DNA of 37,872 nucleotides from Neisseria mucosa (lineage in GTDB: Bacteria; Pseudomonadota; Gammaproteobacteria; Burkholderiales; Neisseriaceae): contig NZ_POWX01000021.1 of assembly GCF_003044445.1 (NCBI RefSeq), forward strand, positions 1-37,872. The letters run 5' to 3'. Under the pieces are notes generated by a model. It was not told where the DNA came from. It worked only from the letters and a program-made list of their open reading frames with translations, and ran no database searches. Positions 7,286 through 15,008 of the stretch are shown here, piece after piece. The position numbers were made by a program, and so were the translations under genes. Positions within the stretch are counted from its first letter, which is position 1. Each line of letters starts with the position of its first letter.

Positions 7286-7483
7286 GGGGTCGTCTGAAAA
7301 TATAGTGGATGAAAATTGCAATGCTACGGCGTTGCCAACGCCCTTATGTACTATCTGCATTGCTGCCTTTTCTCATTTTTATTTTAATCCACTATATAAA
7401 GTGGAACACAATTAAAACAGACAAGGCTTGCCGAAAAGATTCCGACAAGCCGCATACGTCTCTCAATTTTTCAGACGACCTTA
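7286..7483. repeat. split DUS inverted pair in the yfgM-der interval
   Basis: GGTCGTCTGAAAA at 7287-7299 and its complement TTTTCAGACGACC at 7470-7482 form the two arms. Between them are the 96-bp CREE-like element and a small hairpin (GGCTTGCCG...CGACAAGCC, about 7423-7450). The right arm touches the yfgM stop codon. The usual compact DUS hairpin is therefore opened by the insertion. Confidence 0.6.
7301..7396. mobile_element. CREE-like MITE, 96 bp, divergent
   Basis: Terminal TATAGTGGAT and ATCCACTATA are the Correia ends, followed by a further TA. Inside, only ACGGCGTTGCC and GTACTATCTG recall the standard core; the rest is diverged or different. It sits exactly at the A-run of a DUS and lies about 106 bp upstream of der. 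Confidence 0.65.
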
Positions 7484-8110
7484 TTTTTGCGAATCCAGCT
7501 TCATTTGCAGCAATTCGCGTTCGATAGCGTCTTTAGGCAACTTTTCCAAAGCCTGCTGATAGCTTTGCGCGGCTTCTTTGGTTTTGTTTTGCGCGGCATA
7601 AACATCGCCTTTCGCTTCCAACAGCAGCGGCTCGAAATCGGCTTCGACTTTGGTGTTCAAGGCTGCAATCGCGGCATCGTATTTTTTCTGCTGCAACAGG
7701 ACGATACCCAAACGCTGCGCCGCCAATGCTTGAATCAGCGGGGCTTTTTGGTTTTGCAGCACCCAGTTCAAATGACCTTCAGCCACGTCGTAACGGCGGT
7801 CATCATATTCTGTCGCAGCCGCCATCAGCGTTGCTTGCGCGGCGGCGATAGAATCCGAATAGTTTTGCTGAAGATTGGTCAAATCGGCGTTAACTTCGGC
7901 TTGCGAGGCTTTTGCCTGCATTTTATCGACGATTTTCGCCAATACCGCAGCAGCTTCCTGATTTTTCGAGGCTTTATGGCTTTTATACATGGTATAGCCC
8001 AAATAGCCCAACGCCGCCGCCATCAGCAGGGCAAACAGCCATCGGCCGGTACTTTTCCAAAAGTATTTAAAATTGTCTAACTCTTGTTGTTCTTCGAGAT
8101 GGGCTGCCAT
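7481..8110 (-). CDS. YfgM-family TPR membrane protein, 209 aa
   Basis: N-in membrane protein with a single transmembrane helix (about residues 25-45) and an extracytoplasmic TPR-like region rich in Ala and Gln. YfgM in E. coli binds the SecYEG translocon and works with periplasmic chaperones. The N-terminal HLEEQQELDNFKYFWKSTGR segment and the order hisS-yfgM-(bamB)-der are typical. The bamB gene that sits between yfgM and der in many proteobacteria is absent here, in line with the known lack of BamB in Neisseria. The start codon is immediately after the hisS stop (TAAATG). Confidence 0.85.
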   Translation of the reverse strand: MAAHLEEQQELDNFKYFWKSTGRWLFALLMAAALGYLGYTMYKSHKASKNQEAAAVLAKIVDKMQAKASQAEVNADLTNLQQNYSDSIAAAQATLMAAATEYDDRRYDVAEGHLNWVLQNQKAPLIQALAAQRLGIVLLQQKKYDAAIAALNTKVEADFEPLLLEAKGDVYAAQNKTKEAAQSYQQALEKLPKDAIERELLQMKLDSQK

Positions 8111-9406
8111 TTATGCGTTCTTCCATTGTTGTAAAGTGTGGATTAAATCGTCGGCGGCGACGGTTTGCTGACCGTGTGCGCCGTTCATGTCTTTGAGCGT
8201 AACCGTACCGTTCGCCAATTCGTCTTGCGCGACAATCAGGGCAAAGTGCGCACCGCTGTTGTCGGCTTTTTTCATTTGCGCTTTCAGGCTTTGATAGCCG
8301 GAATGCTGCATCACGTTGAAACCTTTTGCGCGTAAGGCTTGCGCGTATTTCATCACTTGCAAATCCGCGCCCTCGCCCTGATGCATGGCGTACACGTCAG
8401 GCGCGGCATTGACTTCCAGCGAACCGCATTCGCTAACCAGCAGCAGCAGCCGCTCGATGCCCATTGCAAAACCGATGGACGGAGCGGGCTTGCCGCCGAG
8501 TTCTTCAATCAAACCGTCGTAACGTCCGCCACCGCACACCGTTGCCTGCGCGCCGAGTTTGTCGGTCGTCCATTCAAAAACGGTCTGGTTGTAATAATCC
8601 AAGCCGCGCACCAATCGCGGATTTTCGACGTATTGGATGCCCAAGCCTTCCAGCATGGCTTTGAAGCGGCTGTAATGATTGCGCGACTCTTCGCCCAAAT
8701 AATCGGTCAGATGCGGCGCCGCATTGCAGATTTCCTGCAAATCGGGATTTTTGGAATCCAAAACGCGCAACGGATTGGTTTTCAGACGACGTTTGCTGTC
8801 TTCGTCCAATTTGTCTTCATAACAGGTCAGATATTCGACCAAAGCCGTACGGTACGCCGCACGTTCTTCGCGGTTGCCCAAGCTGTTGATTTCCAAAGTC
8901 AGGTAATCGCGGATACCCAGCTTGTCCCACAAATCCGCCGACATGGCGATGATTTCCGCGTCGATGTCCGGACCTTCAAAACCCAACGCCTCGATGCCGA
9001 CTTGATGAAACTGGCGGTAGCGTCCTTTTTGCGGACGTTCGCGGCGGAACATCGGACCCATGTACCACAGCTTTTGCGGGCTGTTGTACAACAAATTGTG
9101 TTCGACCACCGCGCGCAGGCAGGACGCCGTACCCTCCGGGCGCAGGCTCAGGCTCAAAGAATCGTTGGAATCGGAAAACGTGTACATTTCCTTACCCACC
9201 ACATCGGTTTCTTCACCGATGGAACGGACAAACAAACCCGTCTGCTCGACAATCGGCGTACGGATTTGCTGATAACCATAAGCACGCGTCCAGCTGCCGA
9301 CCACATCTTCAAACGCCTGCCAAAACGCAGCGGTCAGTTTGAAATCTTTCTGTTCGACGGGCAAAAGGTCGTTCATGCCTTTGACGGATTGGATTTTTTG
9401 TGCCAT
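8111..9406 (-). CDS. hisS: histidyl-tRNA synthetase, 431 aa
   Basis: Class II aminoacyl-tRNA synthetase that charges tRNA-His. Motif 2 (MFRRERPQKGRYRQFHQ), the histidine-A loops (LVRGLDYYNQT, VCGGGRYDGL) and motif 3 (GFAMGIERLLLL) are present, then the anticodon-binding domain (ALRAKGFNVMQHSG). The ATG at 9406 gives MAQKIQSVKGMNDLLP, the Neisseria N-terminus. The upstream TTG at 9442 would add 12 residues and is less likely. No strong Shine-Dalgarno is seen. Next gene yfgM begins at the stop codon. Confidence 0.96.
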   Translation of the reverse strand: MAQKIQSVKGMNDLLPVEQKDFKLTAAFWQAFEDVVGSWTRAYGYQQIRTPIVEQTGLFVRSIGEETDVVGKEMYTFSDSNDSLSLSLRPEGTASCLRAVVEHNLLYNSPQKLWYMGPMFRRERPQKGRYRQFHQVGIEALGFEGPDIDAEIIAMSADLWDKLGIRDYLTLEINSLGNREERAAYRTALVEYLTCYEDKLDEDSKRRLKTNPLRVLDSKNPDLQEICNAAPHLTDYLGEESRNHYSRFKAMLEGLGIQYVENPRLVRGLDYYNQTVFEWTTDKLGAQATVCGGGRYDGLIEELGGKPAPSIGFAMGIERLLLLVSECGSLEVNAAPDVYAMHQGEGADLQVMKYAQALRAKGFNVMQHSGYQSLKAQMKKADNSGAHFALIVAQDELANGTVTLKDMNGAHGQQTVAADDLIHTLQQWKNA

Positions 9407-9494
9407 TTCAAATAGGGATACCGGAATCAAAATAGTCGGCAATTATAGCTGATTTTTAAGGAGTTGTGAGGTTTCGGCGATGAAGGTTTTGAGC

Positions 9495-9538
9495 AAAAAG
9501 GTCGTCTGAAAACCGGCTCAGCGATTTTTCAGACGACC
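9495..9538. repeat. paired DUS hairpin
   Basis: GGTCGTCTGAAAA and TTTTTCAGACGACC with a 13-nt loop, upstream of hisS on the minus strand. It probably ends whatever transcript comes from the IS region. Confidence 0.7.
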
Positions 9539-9706
9539 CCGTATATTCAAAGCAGCCGCAATAAGGCAAGGATGGCATTCCTGAGGTCTTTGCAATAATA
9601 AGTTGAGACCTTTTTGTATTTTCAGCGCAGGAGTTTTGGAGATGGCGATACGTTGAGCCAACTGTAGCGGGGGTTGTTCTGCCCACGGATTGTTTTTTAG
9701 AAAAGC

Positions 9707-9749
9707 AAAGGTCATCTGAAAGCCTGCGTACAGGTTTCAGACGACCTTT
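9707..9749. repeat. imperfect paired DUS hairpin
   Basis: AAAGGTCATCTGAAAGCCTG and CAGGTTTCAGACGACCTTT. The left arm has GTCATC in place of GTCGTC, so it is a decayed DUS. Confidence 0.65.
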
Positions 9750-9858
9750 CATATTTTCGCGGGCATAGCCCACGCTACAAATTGAAAATTGCTAGAAATA
9801 TCGTCCTTTTCGATCGTGTTTCTATTGAGGTAGCGCAGCATGTAACCATGCATTCCGG

Positions 9859-9896
9859 CCAACCGCGGGCAGCACAAACTTTAAAACCGACGTAGC
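9859..9896. repeat. 38-bp repeat, copy A
   Basis: 38 bp ending AAACTTTAAAACCGACGTAGC, with a partner at 10803-10840 (34 of 38 identical). The two copies flank the SMI1/KNR4 gene and lie next to the IS110 relic. Confidence 0.6.
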
Positions 9897-9940
9897 AACT
9901 GTATTTTTCACCCCGTCGGGCAAAAATACCAAAACTCAAA

Positions 9941-10129
9941 TCAAGCCGTTTGGATACCGTTTTCGGCAAAATAATCACGCATCCGGGCATTCAATATCGT
10001 CAGCAGTTTGCGCATACATGCCGTAACGGCAACCTTATACGGCTTACCCTTGGACAGCAGGCGTTGATAGAAATCCCGAATAAGCGGTTCAAAACGTGTC
10101 GCTACCACGGTTGCCATATACAGTGCCTA
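9941..10129 (-). pseudogene. C-terminal remnant of an IS110-family transposase
   Basis: On the minus strand, about 60 residues read ALYMATVVATRFEPLI..., then FYQRLLSKGKPYK, ACMRKLLTILNARMRDYF and a stop at 9941. This is the C-terminal end of IS110/Piv-type transposases (family pattern ALYMAALVA...FYQRL...GKPKKVA...MRKLLTILN). The reading frame is broken at the N-side by a stop right before ALYM, apparently after a one-base loss, and no upstream transposase sequence remains. The SMI1/KNR4 gene begins beside the break. Confidence 0.8.
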
Positions 10130-10134
10130 CGCAC

Positions 10135-10611
10135 TTAATCTGAAAGTTCATATAGCATATCCAAAAAAGCATCAAAACTATCTGCAATATGGCTAGTTAC
10201 CATTTTCGTATCTCCATTCTCATCTTCATAAAAATCATCATGATGCATCAGAATGATACATGGATTTTCATTGCATTTTCTGTAATCAAAACAGATATAA
10301 TCGCCATTAGCTGAAATCCCAAAAGCAATCACTTTTTTTGCATACCCATATTCATCATCAATACATGAATAGCTATAAATATCTTCATAGCCTAAATTTT
10401 GTTTATACCCTAAAAATGAAATATCCCTTTCATCATTTTCACCGTATTGATTGACAAAATTGAACATATTTTCTTTAGGGTATAAATGATCATGTTTACT
10501 AAGAAGTGATACATATGAAACAGGAAAAACGACCCCTACATCTTCGGCGAATTGTTGAATTATTCCTGTTGAAACCAATCCCTCATCTGATGATATTGAT
10601 AGTTTTCTCAT
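10135..10611 (-). CDS. SMI1/KNR4-family (SUKH) immunity-type protein, 158 aa
   Basis: Single SUKH-fold domain protein: the N-terminal helix IQQFAEDVGVVFPVSYVSLLSKHDH, then a central ISFLGYK strand, KKVIAFGISANGDYICFDYRK and a C-terminal SFDAFLDMLYEL helix. SUKH proteins are mostly immunity proteins against nuclease and other polymorphic toxins. No toxin lies next to it: it sits alone between IS relics and a CREE, so it is an orphan here. AAAGG lies upstream of the ATG. The DNA is clearly more AT-rich than the housekeeping genes, which suggests acquisition. Confidence 0.85.
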   Translation of the reverse strand: MRKLSISSDEGLVSTGIIQQFAEDVGVVFPVSYVSLLSKHDHLYPKENMFNFVNQYGENDERDISFLGYKQNLGYEDIYSYSCIDDEYGYAKKVIAFGISANGDYICFDYRKCNENPCIILMHHDDFYEDENGDTKMVTSHIADSFDAFLDMLYELSD

Positions 10612-10672
10612 TTTTAGTAACCTTTCTTTAACGATTTTTGACCAGTATGCCTAACAGCTTTATGAATACTAG

Positions 10673-10779
10673 TATAGTGGATTAAATTTAAATCAGGACA
10701 AGGCGACGAAGCCGTAGACAGTACAAATAGTACGGCAAGGCGAGGCAACGCCGTACTGGTTTAAAGTTAATCCACTATA
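10673..10779. mobile_element. Correia repeat enclosed element, internally deleted form, 107 bp
   Basis: Starts TATAGTGGATTAAA and ends TTAATCCACTATA, with internal ACAAGGCGACGAAGCCG, GTACAAATAGTACGG and GGCGAGGCAACGCCG. Compared with the 157-bp copy at 24176-24332 it lacks the central 50 bp. It lies 62 bp upstream of the SMI1/KNR4 gene, and its end may supply a -10 (TATACT on the minus strand at 10670-10675). Confidence 0.9.
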
Positions 10780-10802
10780 GTAAGCCGTAGCCCGTATTCT
10801 CA

Positions 10803-10840
10803 CCAACCACGGGCGGTATAAACTTTAAAACCGACGTAGC
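10803..10840. repeat. 38-bp repeat, copy B
   Basis: Partner of 9859-9896 in the same orientation, four mismatches. Confidence 0.6.
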
Positions 10841-10947
10841 GTGATGCGGACGCACACACGCGTTCTTTGCCGTTCACACTATTATTTCAAACTTTCATAC
10901 GATCTCAAACGTCGTCTGAAAACCGTGAATCCGTTTTCAGACAAGCC

Positions 10948-11060
10948 GAGACCTTTGCAAAATAGCTCTCTTTTACCTTCTTTTCTCCAACAGTCGAAAA
11001 TCTGTGCTTGAGTTTCGGTTGTTTTTTGGGAAAAGGGCTATTTTATTTTACAAAGGTCTC
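10948..11060. mobile_element. 113-bp MITE-like element with IS5-family ends
   Basis: Bounded by GAGACCTTTGCAAAATAG and CTATTTTATTTTACAAAGGTCTC, an inverted repeat of the IS1106-type ends. The inner part CAGTCGAAAATC...GAGTTTCGGTTG matches the palindrome of the IS end at window positions 68-98. No coding capacity. It directly adjoins the truncated transposase at 11061. Confidence 0.7.
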
Positions 11061-11326
11061 AGGTTGAAATCGATGTGGATAACGAGACTGTGTTCGAGTT
11101 CGGGATCGGAGAGGCTGTGCCATTGTCCGAGCAGGATAGCTTTGAACATGGACAACAGGGGATAGGCGGGACGGCCGCGGTGGTCTCGAAGGTAACGGGT
11201 TCTTTGACGATTCAGGTACTGTTCGATCGGTTGCCAATCAATCACTTGATCCAACTTCAACAGTGGGAAGCGGTCGATGTGTTTGGCAATCATGGCTTGT
11301 GCGGTTTGCCGGAAAAAAGTGCTCAT
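11048..11326 (-). pseudogene. N-terminal fragment of IS1106-like (IS5 family) transposase
   Basis: About 88 residues of an IS5-family transposase from its natural start (MSTFFRQTAQAMIAKHIDRF...), with the DUF772-type N-terminal region (QVIDWQPIEQYL, YPLLSMFKAILLGQWHSLSDPELEHSL). After HIDFNL it runs into the MITE-like element and stops. The DDE catalytic domain is absent, so it is not active. GGGGATTTCTC precedes the ATG, as in intact copies I recall. Confidence 0.85.
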
Positions 11327-11399
11327 GAGAAATCCCCTAAATGTCTTGGTGGGAATTTAGGGGAATTTAGGGGATTTTGGGGAATTTTGCAAAGGCCTC
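11061..11399 (-). mobile_element. 5' fragment of IS1106-like element
   Basis: Right end carries the terminal repeat GCAAAGGCCTC (11389-11399, one change from GCAAAGGTCTC), followed inward by repeated GGGGAATTTAGGGG and then the transposase start. The left part of the element has been lost at the junction with the 113-bp MITE-like element. Confidence 0.75.
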
Positions 11400-12338
11400 A
11401 ACATATATCATCTTGACTGCCGTGTATCTCACCATTTCACATAATGAACAAATATGTGAACATTAATAAAAAAGATAACAAAATAATAGATGAACTCACA
11501 CCAACTATTTTTACAAGCAAATTTTATATATAATTTGCGTAAAATAATATTAAATGCAATCATCAAAGAAAATGTTATGTACAAATTTGACATTTCTCAT
11601 CACTATTCAAATTGGAGTCAGCGGTGGCTTTCTTGATGGAGAAGATGCGGATAAATATGATGGCGCATATCCACCGGCAAGCTTCTCCTATAACTCCGCC
11701 AACAAATGATTTGATAAAGCCGGATTTTTAGCGTCCTAAACACAATATAATTAATCCCTAATTGATATTTGATAGACTCTTATCCTTGACTTTATTTCAA
11801 GCATACCATTTGTAATACAGCTTTTCTTCCATAAATAATCGACATTACCGTACAACCCTGCGTTTTCGCTTATGCCATAACGTAATCCCACCATACCCAA
11901 ACCCATATTCCGATTATCATCTCATAGTTCAGTTGGAATGGAAATAAAACTTGCTGAGCCTTTCTGGATATAGATAATAGAAGATAATTCCGAATGCCGA
12001 CTTTCACTATTTACATAACTGACAGCGGCTTATAATTTGCCCCTTTCCCTATCACTCTGCAATGACTCCTAATTTGAAGGAAGTTCGGCTATAGCAACAG
12101 ACGGTACAAACGAAAAATTGGGATGAAAATATTTTTAATGTCTTTCTCTATTTCTCATCATATTTTTCAAAAATTAATTTATCAAATATTTATTGTCAAC
12201 AATTTTTTGTAAATTTTTCAAAATAAACAATGACAAAACGCTAAATTAAAAGCTTAAATCCATTTAGACAGTTGAGTTTATCAAAAACAGAACCATTCAA
12301 TCATTTTCAGACAATTTTTTCTATAAGCAATCCGCCAC
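11400..12338. other. AT-rich, decayed gap of about 940 bp
   Basis: No intact gene. Plus strand 11579-11709 retains a broken coding-like stretch: an ATG opens it, then after a frame change GVSGGFLDGEDADKYDGAYP runs to a stop at 11707-11709. Minus strand 11751-12029 holds a beta-barrel-like relic. The last 170 bp (12130-12300) are very AT-rich, as a promoter or an insertion scar would be. Confidence 0.55.
11751..12029 (-). pseudogene. relic resembling an outer-membrane beta-barrel segment
   Basis: On the minus strand one frame reads AAVSYVNSESRHSELSS..., IYIQKGSASFISIPTEL, a stop (11922-11924), then NMGLGMVGLRYGISENAGL and YGNVDYLW before ending at 11751. Alternating hydrophobic and small residues with aromatic girdles, and the phrase LRYGISENAGLYGNVDYLW, look like transmembrane strands of an outer-membrane protein or autotransporter barrel. 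There is no start codon, and an internal stop. The family could not be named. Confidence 0.4.
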
Positions 12339-13262
12339 ATGAAAAAACGCTCCAATCCCCTCCCTCTTTTAAACGGTGTAAAGCCCAGCTATTTGGTGCT
12401 GCCGCATGAAAAAGAGTTCTACGGCCTGCCGCTCCTGCATTTTCTCTGCACACGCTTTCCTTTTATCGGTGAAGAAAATTGGCGCAGGCGGCTGAACAGC
12501 GGCTTCGTGGTGGATGCGGACGGGGTGCCGCTTAACGAGCATACGGTGTTTGAAGCCGGCAAGACGATGTTTTATTACCGTGAAACCAGCAGAGACAGCG
12601 AACCGCGGATTCCTTTTGAAGAGAAGATTCTGTTTGTCGATGAACATCTTATCGTGGTTGATAAACCGCATTTTCTGCCCGTCATCCCCAGCGGGCGTTT
12701 TTTGCGTGAAACGCTGCTGACCCGCCTGCGCCTGCGGCCGGAATTACAGCATTTGAATGTAGCGGACATTACGCCGATTCACCGCTTGGATAAGGATACG
12801 GCAGGGGTCATGCTGCTGTCGCACAATCCTGCCACGCGCCGCGATTATCAAACCATGTTTCAAAATAAAACTGTCTGTAAAACTTATGAAGCAATCGCAC
12901 CGACGCGGACGGATTTAGCTTATCCGCTAAACATTTCTTCACGCATGGTGCGCGGGGAAAAATTTTTTACGACACTTGAAGTGGAAGGTGAGCCGAACGC
13001 GCACACAACAGTCGAGCTTATCGAAAACCGCGGCGCGTTCAGCCTCTACCGCCTCACGCCGCATACGGGGAAAAAACACCAACTGCGCGTGCATATGATG
13101 AGCCTGGGCATGCCGCTGATGAACGATGCGCTTTATCCCGTTCCGTCTGCGGCAGGTGATGAGGATTATGGGAAACCTTTAAAACTTTTGGCAAAACGAA
13201 TTGAGTTTACCGATCCTGTCAGCGGACAGGCACGGATGTTTGAAAGCGGTTTTGAGTTGTAG
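12339..13262 (+). CDS. RluA-family RNA pseudouridine synthase, 307 aa
   Basis: Isomerises uridine to pseudouridine in rRNA or tRNA. The catalytic signature HRLDKDTAG (the Asp is the catalytic residue) is at about residue 149. LIVVDKPHFLPV, FQNKTVCKTYEAI and HTGKKHQLRVHMMSLGMPLMND complete the RluA-type core. The N-terminal 90 residues act like a degenerate S4-type domain (WRRRLNSGFVVDADGVPL). The RNA target is not decidable; the architecture suggests the RluA/RluC group. Upstream is the long decayed gap. The Shine-Dalgarno is poor. Confidence 0.88.
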   Translation: MKKRSNPLPLLNGVKPSYLVLPHEKEFYGLPLLHFLCTRFPFIGEENWRRRLNSGFVVDADGVPLNEHTVFEAGKTMFYYRETSRDSEPRIPFEEKILFVDEHLIVVDKPHFLPVIPSGRFLRETLLTRLRLRPELQHLNVADITPIHRLDKDTAGVMLLSHNPATRRDYQTMFQNKTVCKTYEAIAPTRTDLAYPLNISSRMVRGEKFFTTLEVEGEPNAHTTVELIENRGAFSLYRLTPHTGKKHQLRVHMMSLGMPLMNDALYPVPSAAGDEDYGKPLKLLAKRIEFTDPVSGQARMFESGFEL

Positions 13263-13278
13263 CGATAGGGTTGTTTTT

Positions 13279-13319
13279 GATAAAGGTCGTCTGAAAGCTG
13301 GTTTTCAGACGACCTTTAT
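13279..13319. terminator. paired DUS hairpin, shared by convergent genes
   Basis: AAAGGTCGTCTGAAAGC and its complement with a very short loop, between the convergent ends of the pseudouridine synthase and cardiolipin synthase genes. T-runs flank it on both strands. Confidence 0.8.
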
Positions 13320-13371
13320 TATTGGATTTCCTCGGTGAAATGACGATACGGCTGCTTTCCATTTTTATCTG

Positions 13372-14865
13372 CTACAAAAGCGGACTGACTAAGCGGACAG
13401 TGTTTTCTATCAGCCCGCGGAATTTGGAGCGTTGCTGCCATGCTTTGACGGTGATGTAGCTGCTATTTTTGAGGTAGTCGCGTTGCAGGTTGCAGATTTG
13501 TTTGGTGATGTCGCGGTCGTAGATGGCGAGGCTGATTTCGAGGTTGAGGAAGAAGCTGCGCATGTCCATGTTGACCGTGCCGAAGAGGGCGTAGTCTTCG
13601 TCTATGGTCATGGTTTTGGCGTGTAGAAGTCCGCCTTCGAACATGGCGATTTTGACGCCTGCGTCCAGCAGCATGGGGTAGTAGGCGCGGGAGGCGTAAC
13701 GCACCATGAGGGAATCGACTTTGGCGGGCAGAATCAGGGTAACTTTGACGCCGCGTTTGGCGGCGATGGTCAATGCCATCAGGAGGGGTTCGTCGGGGAC
13801 GAAATAGGGGGTGGTGATGGTGATTTGTTTGGTGGCGGCGTAAATCGCGCTGATGATGGTTTCGTAAATGACGTGGCTGCCTTGTTCGGGGGCGGAGGGG
13901 ATGACTTGGGCGACGATGTCGCCCTGCTGCATTTTTTCGGGAAGGATTTCGGGAATGCGCTCTTGCGCCTGCGTCAGATATTGCTGTACGCCTTCGAGGT
14001 TTTCGTCGGTTTCGACGGCGAGGTCGGCAAAGAAGACGGCGGAGAGTTCGAGTACCATCGGGCCGGTGCAGCGCATCATGACGTCCACCCATTCGCCGAC
14101 GCCTGAATCTTTTTTGAAGAAGCGGGGATCGACGAGGTTGAAGCTGCCGGTGTAACCGATTTTGCTGTCGATGACGAGGATTTTGCGGTGGTTGCGCAGG
14201 TCGGTGCGGGTGAAGAAGGTGCGCCAGACGCCGACGGGCAATGAGGCGTGGACTTCTATGCCGGCTTCGCGCAGGGTTTCTACCCAGCCGCTGTCGAAAA
14301 AGCGGCTGCTGCCGACGGCGTCGGCGAGGATGGCGCAGTCCAAACCTCTGTCGGCGGCGGCGAGGAGTTCGTTTAACAGTTCTTCTATCCTGCCTTCGGG
14401 TTCGATGATGTAGAAGGCGAGCATGCAGGAATGGCGGGCGGCGCGGATGTCGGCAAGCATGGTGTCGATGATTTCATCGGTGGTGGACAGCAGCGTCATG
14501 GCGTTGTTGCGCGTCGCGCCCAGTCCCGTTCCTTTGGCGGCGACTCTGCTAATGCCGTGATAACGGGATTTGACGTTGTCACCGACGCCGAGGTAGATCT
14601 CGGAGAGGTAGCTTTCGGCGAAACTTTGATAGAAGCGGTTCATCTCGCCTGTGCGCTTTGCCCGCGCTGTGCCGAGTCGGGGTTCGCCGATAAGCAGGTA
14701 GGCGATGGTGCCGAAGACGGGGAATAGGAAGAGGATAATCAGCCAGGCGAAGGTGGAGCCGATGTTTTTTTGTTTGTACAACACACGCAAGACGCAGCCG
14801 AGCGCGGCGCAGGTGTGGGCGAAAATGAAGATTTCTGTCCAGGTGATGTCTTTTAGAAAAGTCAT
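13372..14865 (-). CDS. cls: cardiolipin synthase (PLD superfamily), 497 aa
   Basis: Condenses two phosphatidylglycerol molecules into cardiolipin at the inner membrane. Two N-terminal transmembrane helices (about residues 8-26 and 36-58) are followed by a Cls-type linker and two HxKxxxxD motifs: HRKILVIDSKIGYTGSFN and HAKTMTIDEDYALFGTVNMD. Length is typical for ClsA-type enzymes. It is convergent with the pseudouridine synthase gene. No co-transcribed neighbour. Confidence 0.92.
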   Translation of the reverse strand: MTFLKDITWTEIFIFAHTCAALGCVLRVLYKQKNIGSTFAWLIILFLFPVFGTIAYLLIGEPRLGTARAKRTGEMNRFYQSFAESYLSEIYLGVGDNVKSRYHGISRVAAKGTGLGATRNNAMTLLSTTDEIIDTMLADIRAARHSCMLAFYIIEPEGRIEELLNELLAAADRGLDCAILADAVGSSRFFDSGWVETLREAGIEVHASLPVGVWRTFFTRTDLRNHRKILVIDSKIGYTGSFNLVDPRFFKKDSGVGEWVDVMMRCTGPMVLELSAVFFADLAVETDENLEGVQQYLTQAQERIPEILPEKMQQGDIVAQVIPSAPEQGSHVIYETIISAIYAATKQITITTPYFVPDEPLLMALTIAAKRGVKVTLILPAKVDSLMVRYASRAYYPMLLDAGVKIAMFEGGLLHAKTMTIDEDYALFGTVNMDMRSFFLNLEISLAIYDRDITKQICNLQRDYLKNSSYITVKAWQQRSKFRGLIENTVRLVSPLL

Positions 14866-14950
14866 GTTCGATAGGAAATGGGATGACGGGAGCGGATGTA
14901 TTTTGAATCTGACTGGTTTGAGGCGATAAGGTTCAGATGATGAGTATATA

Positions 14951-14998
14951 CAAAGGTCGTCTGAAAATGAGTATAGCGATTTTTCAGACGACCTTTTT
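14951..14998. terminator. paired DUS hairpin downstream of hemE
   Basis: AAAGGTCGTCTGAAAAT and TTTTTCAGACGACCTTTTT, ten bases past the hemE stop on the minus strand. Confidence 0.8.
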
Positions 14999-15008
14999 CC
15001 GCGCTCAA

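Larger units (their letters stand above)
9407..9940. other. non-coding, repeat-rich gap upstream of hisS
   Basis: About 530 bp with no convincing gene. It holds the hisS leader, two DUS inverted pairs (9495-9538 and an imperfect one at 9707-9749), a stretch with IS-terminus-like words (GAGGTCTTTGCAA at about 9582 and GAGACC at about 9605), a GCGTAGC/GGGCATAGCCC motif (9760-9780) and the terminal part of an IS110 relic. Short reading frames here begin or end inside DUS copies. Confidence 0.6.
10612..10947. other. gap of about 335 bp with CREE and IS debris
   Basis: Contains the 107-bp CREE, copy B of the 38-bp repeat and a DUS inverted pair (10908-10940) whose right arm stops after GTTTTCAGAC. 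No gene was seen. Confidence 0.55.

Noticed and set aside
9518..9715. A 65-codon frame in the gap upstream of hisS
   Set aside because: Its ATG lies inside a decayed DUS and its last residues are encoded by another DUS. No Shine-Dalgarno and no domain. It could be an IS or repeat relic but is not supported as a gene.
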